Assembly: GCA_002842855.1 (NCBI GenBank)
Contig: PHEE01000008.1
Span: forward strand, 62,001 to 126,000
Reading direction: 5' to 3'
DNA: 64,000 bases
Source of the DNA: Alphaproteobacteria bacterium HGW-Alphaproteobacteria-4
Lineage (GTDB): Bacteria > Pseudomonadota > Alphaproteobacteria > Rhodobacterales > Rhodobacteraceae
Under the pieces are notes generated by a model. It saw only the letters and a program-made list of their open reading frames with translations, did not search any database and had not been told where the DNA came from. The position numbers and the translations under genes were made by a program. How positions within the stretch are numbered: position 1 is the first letter of the stretch; every line of letters begins with the position of its first letter. Below, one piece after another: positions 34,118 to 42,829 of the stretch.

Positions 34118-35896
34118 TTAGAACGCATCGGCGCCCAAAGCCATCACCGGATCGGCACCGGTGAGAATACGGGCCAGGTGCAGCGCGGTGGCGGGCAACT
34201 GGCGCGCCATGTAAAAGCGCCCGGTGGCAAGCTTGGCTTCGTAGAAGGCCGTATCTTGCGCGCCCGCGGCCAGCGCCGCTTGTGCCGCCTTGGCCATCCG
34301 CGCCCACATCAGCCCAAGGCAGACATGGCCGAAGAGGTGCATGAAGTCATACGACCCCGCCAGCGCCGCATTGGGGTTCTTGAGGCCGCTTTGCGCAAAG
34401 AACATCGCCGCCGACTGCAAATCCTTCGAGGCCGCCTTCAGCGGGTCGAGGAACTGCGCCTTGAGTGCGCCGTCGCCCTCGTTTTCCTTGAGGAAGCCCT
34501 TCACCAGATCGAAGAAGGCCATCACGTATTTGCCGCCATCCTGCGTCAGCTTGCGGCCAACGAGGTCGAGCGCCTGCACGCCATTTGCGCCTTCGTAGAT
34601 CATCGCAATGCGTGCATCGCGGACAAACTGGCTGGCCCCGGATTCTTCGATGTAGCCATGGCCGCCCCAAATCTGCTGCGCATTCACCGCCGCCTCAAAC
34701 CCCTTGTCGGTCTGAAAGCCCTTCAAGACCGGGATCATCAGGCTGACCAGCCCTTCGGCCGCCTCGTCGTTGAGCCGGTGGCTGCGGTCGATCAGGCTGG
34801 CGGCCCAGTAGGTGAAGGCCCGCGCGCCCTCGATGAAGCTTTTCTGCTCCATCAGGTTGCGTCGGATGTCGGGGTGCACGATCAGCGGGTCGGCGGGGCC
34901 CGAGGGGTTTTCGGCCCCGGTCACGGCGCGGCCCTGCAAGCGGTCGCGCGCGTAGGCCAAGGCGTTCTGGTAGGCGGTTTCGGCCACCGCATAGCCTTGC
35001 AGCCCCACCCCCAGCCGCGCCTCGTTCATCATCGTGAACATGGCGCGCATGCCCTTGTGCAGATCGCCGATCAGATAGCCGGTGGCACCGTCAAAGTTCA
35101 TCACGCAGGTCGAGTTGCCGTGGATGCCCATCTTTTCTTCAAGCTTGCCGCAGGAAACCGCGTTGCGCGCGCCCAGCGCGCCGTCGGCACTGACCAGAAA
35201 CTTCGGCACAATGAAGAGCGAAATGCCCTTGGTGCCCTCGCCGCCACCGGGTGCCTTGGCCAGCACCAGATGGATGATGTTGGCGGCCATATCGTGCTCG
35301 CCCGACGAGATGAAGATCTTCTGCCCGGTGATCTTGTAGCTGCCATCGGCCTGCGGTTCCGCCTTGGTGCGCATCAGCCCAAGGTCGGTGCCGCAATGCG
35401 GCTCGGTCAGGTTCATGGTGCCGGTCCACTCGAGGCTCAGCATCTTGGGCACATAGGCGGCCTTTTGCTCGGCCGTGCCGTGGGTGAGGATCGCGCCGAT
35501 CGCGCCGTGGGTCAGGCCCTGATACATGTTGAAGGCCATGTTGCCCGATACGAAAAACTCGCCCACCGCGGTGCCCACAAGGTAAGGCAGGCCCTGGCCG
35601 CCATATTCCTCGGGCAGATCGAGCCCGTTCCAGCCGCCCTCCTTGACCTGCTCGAAGGCTTCCTTGAAGCCCTTGGGCGTGCGCACCACGCCGTTTTCCA
35701 GGTGGCAGCCCTCGGCATCGCCCACCGCATTGAGCGGCGCGAGGATTTCCGAGGCTACCTTGCCCGCGGCATCCAGCACCGCTTCGGTAAACTCGCGGTC
35801 CAGATCGGCGTAGCCGGGGATGCCGGAGTTTGAAATATCCAGCACCTCGTGCAGCACGAATTGCGCGTCTTTGGCGGGGGCGGTGTAGCTAGGCAT
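34118..35896 (-). CDS. acyl-CoA dehydrogenase (long form with C-terminal extension)
   Basis: A 592-residue flavoenzyme of the acyl-CoA dehydrogenase superfamily, introducing the alpha-beta double bond in beta-oxidation. It begins with a short conserved N-terminal segment ([19 protein letters not shown]), then the helical, beta-barrel and C-terminal FAD domains: [51 protein letters not shown] and [23 protein letters not shown]. An extra C-terminal ~130-residue helical domain is usual in the 590-600 residue subgroup, which includes DmdC-like enzymes; substrate preference is not readable. The ATG follows GGGAGAG. It lies 25 bases after a MerR regulator. Confidence 0.92.
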   Translation of the reverse strand: MPSYTAPAKDAQFVLHEVLDISNSGIPGYADLDREFTEAVLDAAGKVASEILAPLNAVGDAEGCHLENGVVRTPKGFKEAFEQVKEGGWNGLDLPEEYGGQGLPYLVGTAVGEFFVSGNMAFNMYQGLTHGAIGAILTHGTAEQKAAYVPKMLSLEWTGTMNLTEPHCGTDLGLMRTKAEPQADGSYKITGQKIFISSGEHDMAANIIHLVLAKAPGGGEGTKGISLFIVPKFLVSADGALGARNAVSCGKLEEKMGIHGNSTCVMNFDGATGYLIGDLHKGMRAMFTMMNEARLGVGLQGYAVAETAYQNALAYARDRLQGRAVTGAENPSGPADPLIVHPDIRRNLMEQKSFIEGARAFTYWAASLIDRSHRLNDEAAEGLVSLMIPVLKGFQTDKGFEAAVNAQQIWGGHGYIEESGASQFVRDARIAMIYEGANGVQALDLVGRKLTQDGGKYVMAFFDLVKGFLKENEGDGALKAQFLDPLKAASKDLQSAAMFFAQSGLKNPNAALAGSYDFMHLFGHVCLGLMWARMAKAAQAALAAGAQDTAFYEAKLATGRFYMARQLPATALHLARILTGADPVMALGADAF

Positions 35897-35921
35897 GTCT
35901 CTCTCCCTGACAGGCTTTGGC

Positions 35922-36320
35922 TCAGGCTTCGGGCTCGTCGGCGGCGGTTCTTGCCAGCGCTTGCTCACCCGTGCTGATCTGTTGACTCAGTTCTTCGATC
36001 GCCGTTTCAAGTTCGGCATGTTTTCGGCGCATTTCTTCCAGACGCTCGCGCGCCACGGCCAGCGTGCGCTGCATCTGGGTGCGTTGCTGATCGCCCAGAT
36101 GGTAAAGGTCGAGCAGTTGGCGGATGTCTTCAAGGCTGAAGCCAAAGCGCTTGCCGCGCAGGATCAGCGTCAGCCGGGCGCGGTCGCGCCGGGTGAACAG
36201 GCGCTTTTGCCCCTTGCGGATCGGCGAAAGCAGCTCTTTCGATTCGTAAAAGCGCAAGGTGCGCGGCGTCACCTCGAAGGCCGCGCACATCTCGCTAATG
36301 GTCATTACGTCATCGGTCAT
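35922..36320 (-). CDS. MerR family transcriptional regulator (next to acyl-CoA dehydrogenase)
   Basis: A 132-residue MerR regulator. The winged helix-turn-helix spans residues ~5-75 ([24 protein letters not shown]), followed by [21 protein letters not shown] and a coiled-coil dimerisation helix (residues ~80-120). There is no cysteine-rich metal site, as in acyl-CoA-responsive MerR proteins such as LiuR. It is strongly similar to the next gene upstream. The start at 36320 is inside a cluster of ACGTCA/TGACGT boxes, suggesting autoregulation. Position 25 bases before the acyl-CoA dehydrogenase suggests it controls the fatty-acid cluster. Confidence 0.88.
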   Translation of the reverse strand: MTDDVMTISEMCAAFEVTPRTLRFYESKELLSPIRKGQKRLFTRRDRARLTLILRGKRFGFSLEDIRQLLDLYHLGDQQRTQMQRTLAVARERLEEMRRKHAELETAIEELSQQISTGEQALARTAADEPEA

Positions 36321-36426
36321 GCCCAAGCCCTGCAACTCGCGTGTCGTTACGTCATGCACCCAATGTGGAGGCCTGCCCGCAGCATGCAAGATAAGTTGAC
36401 GTTGACGTAAGCATAACGTCACGTCA
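36305..36426 (-). promoter_or_regulatory. cluster of TGACGT/ACGTCA operator-like boxes at the MerR promoter
   Basis: Six copies of ACGTCA or its complement lie within 122 bases: TTACGTCA at 36305 and 36347, the tandem TTGACGTTGACGTAA at 36396-36410, and overlapping ACGTCACGTCA at 36416-36426. The last two blocks are arranged as an inverted pair around a short spacer. A candidate -10 (TTATCT) on the minus strand follows the TTACGTCAACGTCAA block, placing the operator in the spacer region as is usual for MerR promoters. Confidence 0.6.
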
Positions 36427-36454
36427 CGCCACCGCATGACGCGGGGTTCCGAAA

Positions 36455-36823
36455 TCAGGGCTTCAGGGTGGCGGCGGTTTCGTCGCGCAGGGTGCGCAGG
36501 TCGGCGATGGTGCGGGTCAGATCGGCCACCTGCGCCTCAAGCGCCTGCAACTGGCGGTCGGCCATCACGACCCAGGCCTGATACTGTTCGCGCGTGCCCT
36601 TCTGGTCATAAAGCAGCAGCCACTGGCGGATTTCCTCAAGGCCAAAGCCAAAGCGGCGGCCGCGCAGGATCAGCTTCATCCGCGCCACTTCGCGCGGGCC
36701 ATACCAGCGCGCACGGCCCTCTTTTTGCGGGCTCAAAAGCTCGATGTATTCGTAATAGCGCAGCGTGCGCGGCGTCACTTCAAAGCGCGCGCACATTTCC
36801 TTGAAGCCGAGCATTTCCGACAT
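36455..36823 (-). CDS. MerR family transcriptional regulator (first of the paralogous pair)
   Basis: A 122-residue MerR regulator with DNA-binding domain [26 protein letters not shown], then LILRGRRFGFGLEEIRQWLLLY and a C-terminal coiled coil (DRQLQALEAQVADLTRTIADL). It is a paralogue of the 35922-36320 product and likewise lacks metal-binding cysteines. The ATG at 36823 follows GGAGGGG. It is separated from the second MerR gene by 134 bases carrying the ACGTCA boxes, so the two may be independently promoted and could act at the same sites as homo- or heterodimers. Confidence 0.87.
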   Translation of the reverse strand: MSEMLGFKEMCARFEVTPRTLRYYEYIELLSPQKEGRARWYGPREVARMKLILRGRRFGFGLEEIRQWLLLYDQKGTREQYQAWVVMADRQLQALEAQVADLTRTIADLRTLRDETAATLKP

Positions 36824-37064
36824 TGCAGCCCCTCCGCCGCGCAACGCTAACGGCTTGGCCCGCGCATCTCAACTCAGTTCATGAAGCCGGGCACGAAGAA
36901 ATCAACCCTCGCCCAGCCCCGGCGCGGCAATCGCCGACCGGTTCGCGGTCTGCATCGCGGCACACCTGACCTGCGACAAAGCCGCGCGGTAACGCGGGAT
37001 AGCCCCTTGCGGCGCACCCAAGGCTCGCCAATAGTCGCGGTGCAACGGCAAGGCGGGGCAATCC

Positions 37065-37511
37065 ATGGACAAGACCAAAGAGACAAAGCTGCGCGTGGCG
37101 CGCCAGTTCATCGAGGCGATCCCGCATTCGCGTGCGCTCGGCATGCAGCTTGACGGGCTGCACGATGGCGTTGCCGAAATCTCGATGCCTTACGACCTGC
37201 GCCTTGTGGGCGACCCGCGTACCGGCGTTATCCACGGCGGCGCGGTTTCGGCGCTGATGGATACCTGCTGTGGTGCGGCCGTGATGAGCCACCCCGATTC
37301 GCCCGCCGGCACCGCCACCATCGATCTGCGCATCGACTACATGCGTGCCGCCACCCCCGGCCAGCGCATTACCGCGCGTGCCGCCTGCTACCACGTCACC
37401 CGCACCGTGGCCTTCGTGCGCGCCACCGCCTTTGATGACGATGCCGACCACCCGGTTGCTTCGGCCACCGGCGCCTTTACCATCGAGCGCCCGCAGAGGG
37501 GCACGCCATGA
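37065..37511 (+). CDS. PaaI-type hotdog-fold thioesterase
   Basis: A 148-residue hotdog-fold protein of the PaaI/YbgC-like thioesterase group, which hydrolyses acyl-CoA thioesters in the cytoplasm. The signature is VIHGGAVSALMDTCCGAAV: HGG forms the oxyanion region and the aspartate is the usual catalytic acid. The strand pair ATIDLRIDYMRAATPGQRITARA closes the fold. It is first of three overlapping genes: its stop overlaps the start of the second thioesterase by ATGA. Specific substrates are unknown. The 241 bases upstream hold no convincing gene. Confidence 0.87.
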   Translation: MDKTKETKLRVARQFIEAIPHSRALGMQLDGLHDGVAEISMPYDLRLVGDPRTGVIHGGAVSALMDTCCGAAVMSHPDSPAGTATIDLRIDYMRAATPGQRITARAACYHVTRTVAFVRATAFDDDADHPVASATGAFTIERPQRGTP

Positions 37512-38050
37512 CCACGCCCCCAACCCCGCGCAAGCGCCCCGAACCGGTGCAGGTCATCAAAAGCCGCCGCGACGGCGCCCTGCGCGCGCTGGTCTCGGGT
37601 GTGCCCTACATCCAGTTCCTCGGTATCCGCTTCGACCGGCGCGGCAACGAGTTGACGGCCGAGTTGCCGTTCGATGAAAAGCTGATCGGCAACCCGCTGA
37701 TGCCGGCGCTGCACGGCGGCGTCACCGCCGCCTTTCTTGAGGTAACGGCGATCATCGAGCTGAGCTGGAGCCTTCTGTGGGAGGATATGGAGGCCGGCCG
37801 CATTGATCCCGCCTCGCTCGACCCCATGCACTTGCCACGGCTGCCCAAGACCATCGACTTTACGGTGGATTACCTGCGTTCCGGCCTGCCGCGCGATGCC
37901 TATGCGCGGGCGCGCGTCAACCGTTCCGGGCGGCGCTACGCGTCGGTGCATGTCGAGGCCTGGCAGGATAACCGCAGCCGCCTGCTGGCGCAGGGCACCG
38001 GCCATTTTCTGATGCCTACCCCCGGCCCGGCCACGGAGCGCGATGACTGA
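37508..38050 (+). CDS. hotdog-fold thioesterase-like protein (second of the pair)
   Basis: A 180-residue hotdog-fold protein. The catalytic-loop region is PALHGGVTAAFLEVTAIIEL, where the usual aspartate of PaaI enzymes is replaced by a glutamate/valine context. The closing strands are PKTIDFTVDYLRSGLPRDAYARARV. It overlaps the first thioesterase gene by ATGA and the MATE gene by eight bases, so the three are co-translated. It could form a heteromer with the first protein. Activity is likely but not certain because the acid residue is displaced. Confidence 0.83.
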   Translation: MTTPPTPRKRPEPVQVIKSRRDGALRALVSGVPYIQFLGIRFDRRGNELTAELPFDEKLIGNPLMPALHGGVTAAFLEVTAIIELSWSLLWEDMEAGRIDPASLDPMHLPRLPKTIDFTVDYLRSGLPRDAYARARVNRSGRRYASVHVEAWQDNRSRLLAQGTGHFLMPTPGPATERDD

Positions 38051-39350
38051 AATCAGCCACGCCCGCGTGCTGCGCATCGCGCTGCCGATTGTCATTGCCA
38101 ACGCCACCATTCCCATTCTCGGCGCGGTCGATACCGGGGTGGTGGGGCAATTGGGTGCCGCTGCGCCAATCGGCGCGGTCGGCCTTGGCGCCATCATCCT
38201 CGCGTCGCTCTATTGGGTGTTCGGCTTTTTGCGGATGGGCACCACCGGCCTCGTGGCGCAGGCCAAGGGCGCGGGCGACGCCGCCGAAGTGGCCGCCAAC
38301 CTTTCACGCGCGCTTCTGATCGGCGGCACGGCGGGCCTCGCGCTGATCGCCCTGCAAATGCCGCTTTTCGCCGCCGCTTTCCGCCTTGCCCCTGCCAGCG
38401 CCGAAGTCGAGGCGTTGGCGCGCGATTACCTCACCATCCGCATCTGGGGCGCCCCCGCCACCATTTCGATGTATGCGCTTACGGGCTGGCTGATCGCGCT
38501 GGAGCGCACCCGCGCGGTGCTGGCAATCCAGCTCTGGATGAACGGCCTCAACATCGGGCTCGACCTCGGGTTCGTGTTGGGCCTTGGCTGGGGCGTGCCG
38601 GGGGTGGCCACCGCCACGCTGATTTCGGAATGGTCGGGCCTTGCCCTTGCGCTCTGGCTCGCGCGCGACGCCTTGCTGGGCGGCCACTGGCGCCGCGCCG
38701 CGCTGGTGTTCAACCGCGCGCGCCTCGTGCTGATGGCGCGGGTCAATTCCGACATCATGATCCGCTCGGTGCTGCTGCAAGCGGCCTTCACCAGCTTTCT
38801 GTTTCTGGGCGCGGGGCTTGGCGATACCACGCTTGCCGCCAATCAGGTGCTGGCGCAGTTCCTTTCGATCACCGCCTTTGCGCTTGATGGCTTTGCCTTC
38901 GCCGCCGAAACCCTGACCGGGCAGGCCCTGGGCGCGCGCCAGCCCAAGGCCCTGCGCCGCGCCGCCATAGTGACCTCGAAATGGGGGGTGGGCGGTGCCC
39001 TGCTGCTCGCGGTTTTCTTCTGGGTCTTCGGCCCTCGGCTGATCGACATCATGGCCACCGCCCCCGAGGTGCGGGCAACCGCGCGGGCCTACCTGCCCTG
39101 GCTTGCCGCCGCGCCGCTGATCGGCATCGCAAGCTGGATGCTCGACGGCATTTTCATCGGCACCACGCTGACCCGCGAAATGCGCAACGCCATGCTGGCA
39201 TCGGTGGCGCTCTACATCGGTGCCGTCATGGTGCTGCTGCCCGCTTTCGGCAACCACGGGTTATGGGCCGCGCTGATGGTGCTCAACGCCGCGCGCGGCC
39301 TGACCATGGCCGCCTACTACCCCCGCGCCGAGGTGCGTGCCCGCGCCTGA
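38043..39350 (+). CDS. MATE family efflux transporter (DinF-like)
   Basis: A 435-residue, twelve-helix MATE transporter that exports cationic or lipophilic compounds using a Na+ or H+ gradient. The N-terminal bundle starts VLRIALPIVIANATIPILGAVDTGVVGQLG, the usual MATE opening, and the second half repeats the fold (FAFAAETLTGQALGARQPKALRRAA). The helix pattern and glycine/alanine-rich repeats fit the DinF subgroup. It is third in an overlapping operon with two thioesterases, which hints at handling toxic acyl compounds, though this is inference. A composite repeat element follows the stop by three bases. Confidence 0.92.
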   Translation: MTEISHARVLRIALPIVIANATIPILGAVDTGVVGQLGAAAPIGAVGLGAIILASLYWVFGFLRMGTTGLVAQAKGAGDAAEVAANLSRALLIGGTAGLALIALQMPLFAAAFRLAPASAEVEALARDYLTIRIWGAPATISMYALTGWLIALERTRAVLAIQLWMNGLNIGLDLGFVLGLGWGVPGVATATLISEWSGLALALWLARDALLGGHWRRAALVFNRARLVLMARVNSDIMIRSVLLQAAFTSFLFLGAGLGDTTLAANQVLAQFLSITAFALDGFAFAAETLTGQALGARQPKALRRAAIVTSKWGVGGALLLAVFFWVFGPRLIDIMATAPEVRATARAYLPWLAAAPLIGIASWMLDGIFIGTTLTREMRNAMLASVALYIGAVMVLLPAFGNHGLWAALMVLNAARGLTMAAYYPRAEVRARA

Positions 39351-39353
39351 ACC

Positions 39354-39404
39354 TTCTTCATTGTGAAAATACCCTGCGGGGGTCCGGGGGCGCAAAGCCC
39401 CCGG
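39354..39404 (-). repeat. composite intergenic element, copy C (hairpin plus conserved tail)
   Basis: Read on the minus strand, an 8-base-pair hairpin (CCGGGGGC/GCCCCCGG, loop TTTGC) is followed by CCCCCGCAGGGTATTTTC and ACAATGAAGAA, matching copy A at 33620-33671. It starts six bases after the trpS stop and could work as the trpS terminator; MATE reads into it from the other side. Confidence 0.75.
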
Positions 39405-39409
39405 GCGCC

Positions 39410-40456
39410 TCAGCGCGACCGCACCATGCCGACAATCTCGAAGGTCTTTTCCAGAATCGGCCGCGCAATCGCGTCGGCCCGCGCCGCACCCGCCCCCAGA
39501 ATCCGGTCAATCTCGGCCGGGTCCGCCATCAGCCGCCCCATTTCCACCGAGATCGGCCCCAGTTTCGCCACCGCCAGATCGACCAGCGCCGGCTTGAACT
39601 CGCCGAAGCCCTTGCCCGCGAATTGATGCACCACCGCCGCCGGCATCACCCCCGCCAGTGCGGCGTAGATGTTGACCAGGTTCTTCGCCTCGGGCCGGTC
39701 CTTCAACCCCGCCACATGCTCGGGCATCGGCTCGGCATCGGTCTTGGCCTTGCGAATCTTCGCGGCGATCACATCGGCGCTGTCGGTCAGATTGATCCGG
39801 CTGGCATCAGACGGGTCCGATTTCGACATCTTCTTGGTGCCGTCACGCAGGCTCATCACCCGCGTCGCCGCGCCCTCGATCACCGGCTCGGGTGCCGGAA
39901 AGAAACTTACCCGGTAGTCGTGGTTGAACTTTGCCGCAATATCGCGCGTCAGCTCGACGTGCTGCTTTTGATCCTCGCCGACCGGAACCATCGTGGCGTG
40001 GTAAAGCAGAATATCGGCCGCCATCAGCGACGGGTAGGCGTAAAGCCCCAGCGATGCCGCCTCGCTGTTCTTGCCCGCCTTGTCCTTGAACTGCGTCATC
40101 CGGTTCATCCAGCCCAGCCGCGCCACGCAATTTAGAACCCAGCCCAACTCGGCATGGGCACTCACCTGGCTCTGGTTGAACAGGATCGAGCGGGCCGGGT
40201 CGATCCCCGCCGCAATGAACCCCGCCGCCGCCTCGCGCGTCGCGTGGCGCAGCTTGGCCGGGTCTTGCCAGACTGTGATCGCGTGCAGATCGACGAGGCA
40301 ATAGACCGTCTCGATGCCCTCATCCTGCTTTTCCACAAACCGCTTCAACGCGCCAAGGTAGTTGCCGAGCGTCAGCCCGCCCGAGGGCTGGATGCCCGAA
40401 AAGATGCGGGGGGTGAAACCGGGGTTGGCGGCGGCGGCGTGGGCGGCGGCGGTCAT
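39410..40456 (-). CDS. trpS: tryptophanyl-tRNA synthetase
   Basis: A 348-residue class I synthetase charging tRNA-Trp. The HIGH-equivalent motif is [20 protein letters not shown] and the KMSKS loop is [17 protein letters not shown]. Between them lie [12 protein letters not shown] and [32 protein letters not shown], the tryptophan-pocket and dimer-interface segments. Length and motif order are normal for bacterial TrpRS. It diverges from the rhomboid-like gene, with 111 bases between, and is followed by repeat copy C, which may terminate it. Confidence 0.97.
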   Translation of the reverse strand: MTAAAHAAAANPGFTPRIFSGIQPSGGLTLGNYLGALKRFVEKQDEGIETVYCLVDLHAITVWQDPAKLRHATREAAAGFIAAGIDPARSILFNQSQVSAHAELGWVLNCVARLGWMNRMTQFKDKAGKNSEAASLGLYAYPSLMAADILLYHATMVPVGEDQKQHVELTRDIAAKFNHDYRVSFFPAPEPVIEGAATRVMSLRDGTKKMSKSDPSDASRINLTDSADVIAAKIRKAKTDAEPMPEHVAGLKDRPEAKNLVNIYAALAGVMPAAVVHQFAGKGFGEFKPALVDLAVAKLGPISVEMGRLMADPAEIDRILGAGAARADAIARPILEKTFEIVGMVRSR

Positions 40457-40567
40457 GGCGGGGCTCCGTTCGGGCAGCGTGTGGGCGAGGCTGGAAATTG
40501 CCAGCGAAACCGCTTATCGCTGCGCGCGGGGGCGGCGTCAACCAAGCCCCTGCTACGAGGAACCCGC

Positions 40568-41284
40568 ATGCAGCGCCCAGACTTCGACGACGATGACGAC
40601 GGCTCGCACCACCACCACTCACCGCTCAATCCGCTGCCCTGGGTGGTCTGGCTGCTGGCGCTGCCGGTGATCGCCTTCGAGGCGGCCTTTGCCCTTGGGC
40701 AGGCGGGGCTGGTGGGCGGCAACGCTGCCATCGGTTGGCGGCAGATGGCGTTTCAGCGCTTTGCCTATGTGCCCGATTACGCCCGCGCGATGTGGGAAGC
40801 GCAGACCTACCCCTTGGCCGAGGCTGCGCGGATCGTCACCTACCCGTTCGTGCACGGCAGCTTTACCCATGCTGCGATGGTGCTGGTGTTCGTGCTGGCG
40901 CTTGGCAAGATGGTGGGTGAAATCTTTCGCCCGCTGGCCACGCTGGTCATTTTCTTCGGTTCTGCAACCGTCGGGGCACTGGTCTATACTGCGGTGCCGG
41001 TCACGCAGGCGCCGCTTTATGGCGGCTATCCGGCGGTTTACGGGCTGGTGGGGGCCTTTACCTATATTCTGTGGGCGCGGCTCGGGGCGCAACAGTCCAA
41101 CCGCGCGCGCGCCTTCACGCTGATCGGGTTCTTGCTGTTCATCCAGTTGGTGTTCGGCCTGATCTTCGGTACCGGCTGGGACTGGATTGCCGAGATCACC
41201 GGCTTTGCCACGGGCTTCGGGCTTTCGTTCGTGGTGGGGCCGGGGGGCTTGCAACGCGCGCTGAACCAGTTGCGGCAGCGCTAG
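40568..41284 (+). CDS. rhomboid-fold membrane protein lacking the catalytic residues
   Basis: A 238-residue polytopic protein with the six-helix rhomboid layout. The amphipathic L1 region and FVHGSFTHAAMVLVFVLALG correspond to the helix that carries the active enzymes' HxxxN motif, but the asparagine is valine. The GxSG serine region is GGYPAVYGLVGAF, with no serine, and the final helix reads ITGFATGFGLSF, with threonine where the catalytic histidine should be. It is therefore best read as a pseudoprotease that binds membrane partners. The cytosolic N-terminus is unusually acidic then histidine-rich (DDDDDGSHHHH). The start at 40568 has GAGGAAC upstream. Confidence 0.8.
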   Translation: MQRPDFDDDDDGSHHHHSPLNPLPWVVWLLALPVIAFEAAFALGQAGLVGGNAAIGWRQMAFQRFAYVPDYARAMWEAQTYPLAEAARIVTYPFVHGSFTHAAMVLVFVLALGKMVGEIFRPLATLVIFFGSATVGALVYTAVPVTQAPLYGGYPAVYGLVGAFTYILWARLGAQQSNRARAFTLIGFLLFIQLVFGLIFGTGWDWIAEITGFATGFGLSFVVGPGGLQRALNQLRQR

Positions 41285-41287
41285 CGG

Positions 41288-42829
41288 CTAGCCGCGCCGC
41301 AGCGCCGAGCGGAAATCGGCAAGCCGAAAGGCGCCGACCGCCACCCCCGCGCCGAAATAGCTGACCAGACCAACCGCCACCAGCGCCGCAAGTGCGGCGT
41401 AACGCGTGCCCGCCATTGCCAGTATCGGTGCCGCCAGAGCCGCTGCGCCCCAAAGCACCACCCCCATGAACACCGCCGCCACCACGATCCGCCACAGCCG
41501 GTCGCGCAGGCGCGCATCGGTTGCCGCCGCCTCGCCCATCGCGCGGCTGCCAAGCCACAACTGCCCGACCATCACCCAGGCCGAAACGGACGTGGCAAGT
41601 GCCGCTGCAAAATACCCCAGCACGGGCATCAGCCCAATCGCGAAGGCGGCGTTCACCACCATCGACGCGACCGCATAGTAAAACGGGCGCCGCGTGTCTT
41701 CACGGGCGTAGTAAAGCGGCTGCAAGACCTTGTGCAGCACGAAGGCGGGCAGGCCCATGCCGTAGGCCGCCAGCGCCCAGGCGGTGTTGACGGCATCTTG
41801 CGCGCCAAACGCCCCGCGCTGAAACAGCACCTGCACCAGCGGCAGCGCCAGCACCACCAGCGCCACCGCGGCTGGCACGGTCAGCGCCAGCGCAAACTCG
41901 GTGCCGCGGTTGAAGCTGGCGCGGCCCCCCGCAACATCGCCCGCCCGCAGTCGGCGTGAGAGGTCTGGCAGCAGCACCACGCCGATGGCGATGCCCACCA
42001 CGCCGAGCGGCAACTGGTAGAGACGGTCGGCGTAGCTGAGCCAGGCCACCGCGCCTTCGGTGAAGCTCGCCACCTGGCGGCCGACGATCAGGTTGACCTG
42101 CACCACCCCGCCCGCCAGCACCGCAGGCGCCGCGATGATCGCAAGGCGGCGCAGCTCGGGCGTGAAATGTGGCCAGCGAAAGCCAAAGCTGAACCCCGCA
42201 CGCCGCACCGCGACCCAGGTGAAACCCAGTTGGGCAACCCCGGTAATCGGCACCGTCCAGGCCAGCGTAAGGCCCATCGGCCAGTCCTGCGCATCCGCAG
42301 CCAGCATCGCCACGATGAACAGGAAGTTCATCAGGATCGGCACGGCGGCGGTGGCCATGAACCGCCCGGTGGCGTTGAGCATGCCCGAGATCAGCGCGGT
42401 CAGCGAAATGAAGAGGATGTAGGGAAACGCGATATTGCCGAACAGCACCGCCATGTCGAACCGCGCGTCGCCCCGAAACCCCGAGGCCATCGCCAGCACC
42501 AGCCATGGCATCGCCAGCATGCCGATAACCGTGAACACCAGCAAAAGCGCGGTCATCGCCCACCAGGCATCGCGCGCAAATCCCTCGGCATCTTCGCCTG
42601 CCTCAAGCTTTTTCGAGAACATCGGCACAAAAGCCATGTTGAAAGCGCCCTCGGCGAAGAAGCGGCGAAACATGTTGGGCAGCGAAAACGCGATCAAAAA
42701 GGCCTCGGCCACCGGCCCGGCACCAAGAAACGCCGCCATCATCACATCGCGCAGAAACCCCATCAGGCGGCTGGCCAATGTCCAGCCCCCGACCGTCACG
42801 AAACCGCGCACCAGGCGGATCGGCGTCAT
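41288..42829 (-). CDS. murJ: lipid II flippase MurJ
   Basis: A 513-residue MOP-superfamily flippase with about fourteen predicted membrane helices that moves lipid II across the inner membrane for peptidoglycan synthesis. Conserved segments are TLASRLMGFLRDVMMAAFLGAG, FSLPNMFRRFFAEGAFNMAFVPMFS and the arginine-lined IAFPYILFISLTALISGMLNATGRFM. The N-terminus (MTPIRLVRGFVTVGGWTLASR) is typical. It starts within the glnD stop (ATGA overlap), an association also seen elsewhere in alphaproteobacteria, and ends three bases from the convergent rhomboid-like gene. Confidence 0.95.
   Translation of the reverse strand: MTPIRLVRGFVTVGGWTLASRLMGFLRDVMMAAFLGAGPVAEAFLIAFSLPNMFRRFFAEGAFNMAFVPMFSKKLEAGEDAEGFARDAWWAMTALLLVFTVIGMLAMPWLVLAMASGFRGDARFDMAVLFGNIAFPYILFISLTALISGMLNATGRFMATAAVPILMNFLFIVAMLAADAQDWPMGLTLAWTVPITGVAQLGFTWVAVRRAGFSFGFRWPHFTPELRRLAIIAAPAVLAGGVVQVNLIVGRQVASFTEGAVAWLSYADRLYQLPLGVVGIAIGVVLLPDLSRRLRAGDVAGGRASFNRGTEFALALTVPAAVALVVLALPLVQVLFQRGAFGAQDAVNTAWALAAYGMGLPAFVLHKVLQPLYYAREDTRRPFYYAVASMVVNAAFAIGLMPVLGYFAAALATSVSAWVMVGQLWLGSRAMGEAAATDARLRDRLWRIVVAAVFMGVVLWGAAALAAPILAMAGTRYAALAALVAVGLVSYFGAGVAVGAFRLADFRSALRRG

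Noticed and set aside
36902-37066. Minus-strand open frame of 54 residues (MDCPALPLHRDYWRALG...) in the gap before the first thioesterase gene.
   Set aside because: No ribosome binding site, and its start overlaps the thioesterase start on the other strand. Composition could be chance in GC-rich DNA. Left unannotated.
40568-40620. Sequence encoding DDDDDGSHHHH that resembles an engineered affinity tag and protease site.
   Set aside because: Codon use and surroundings match the native gene and there are no vector sequences; four histidines is short for a tag. Treated as natural.
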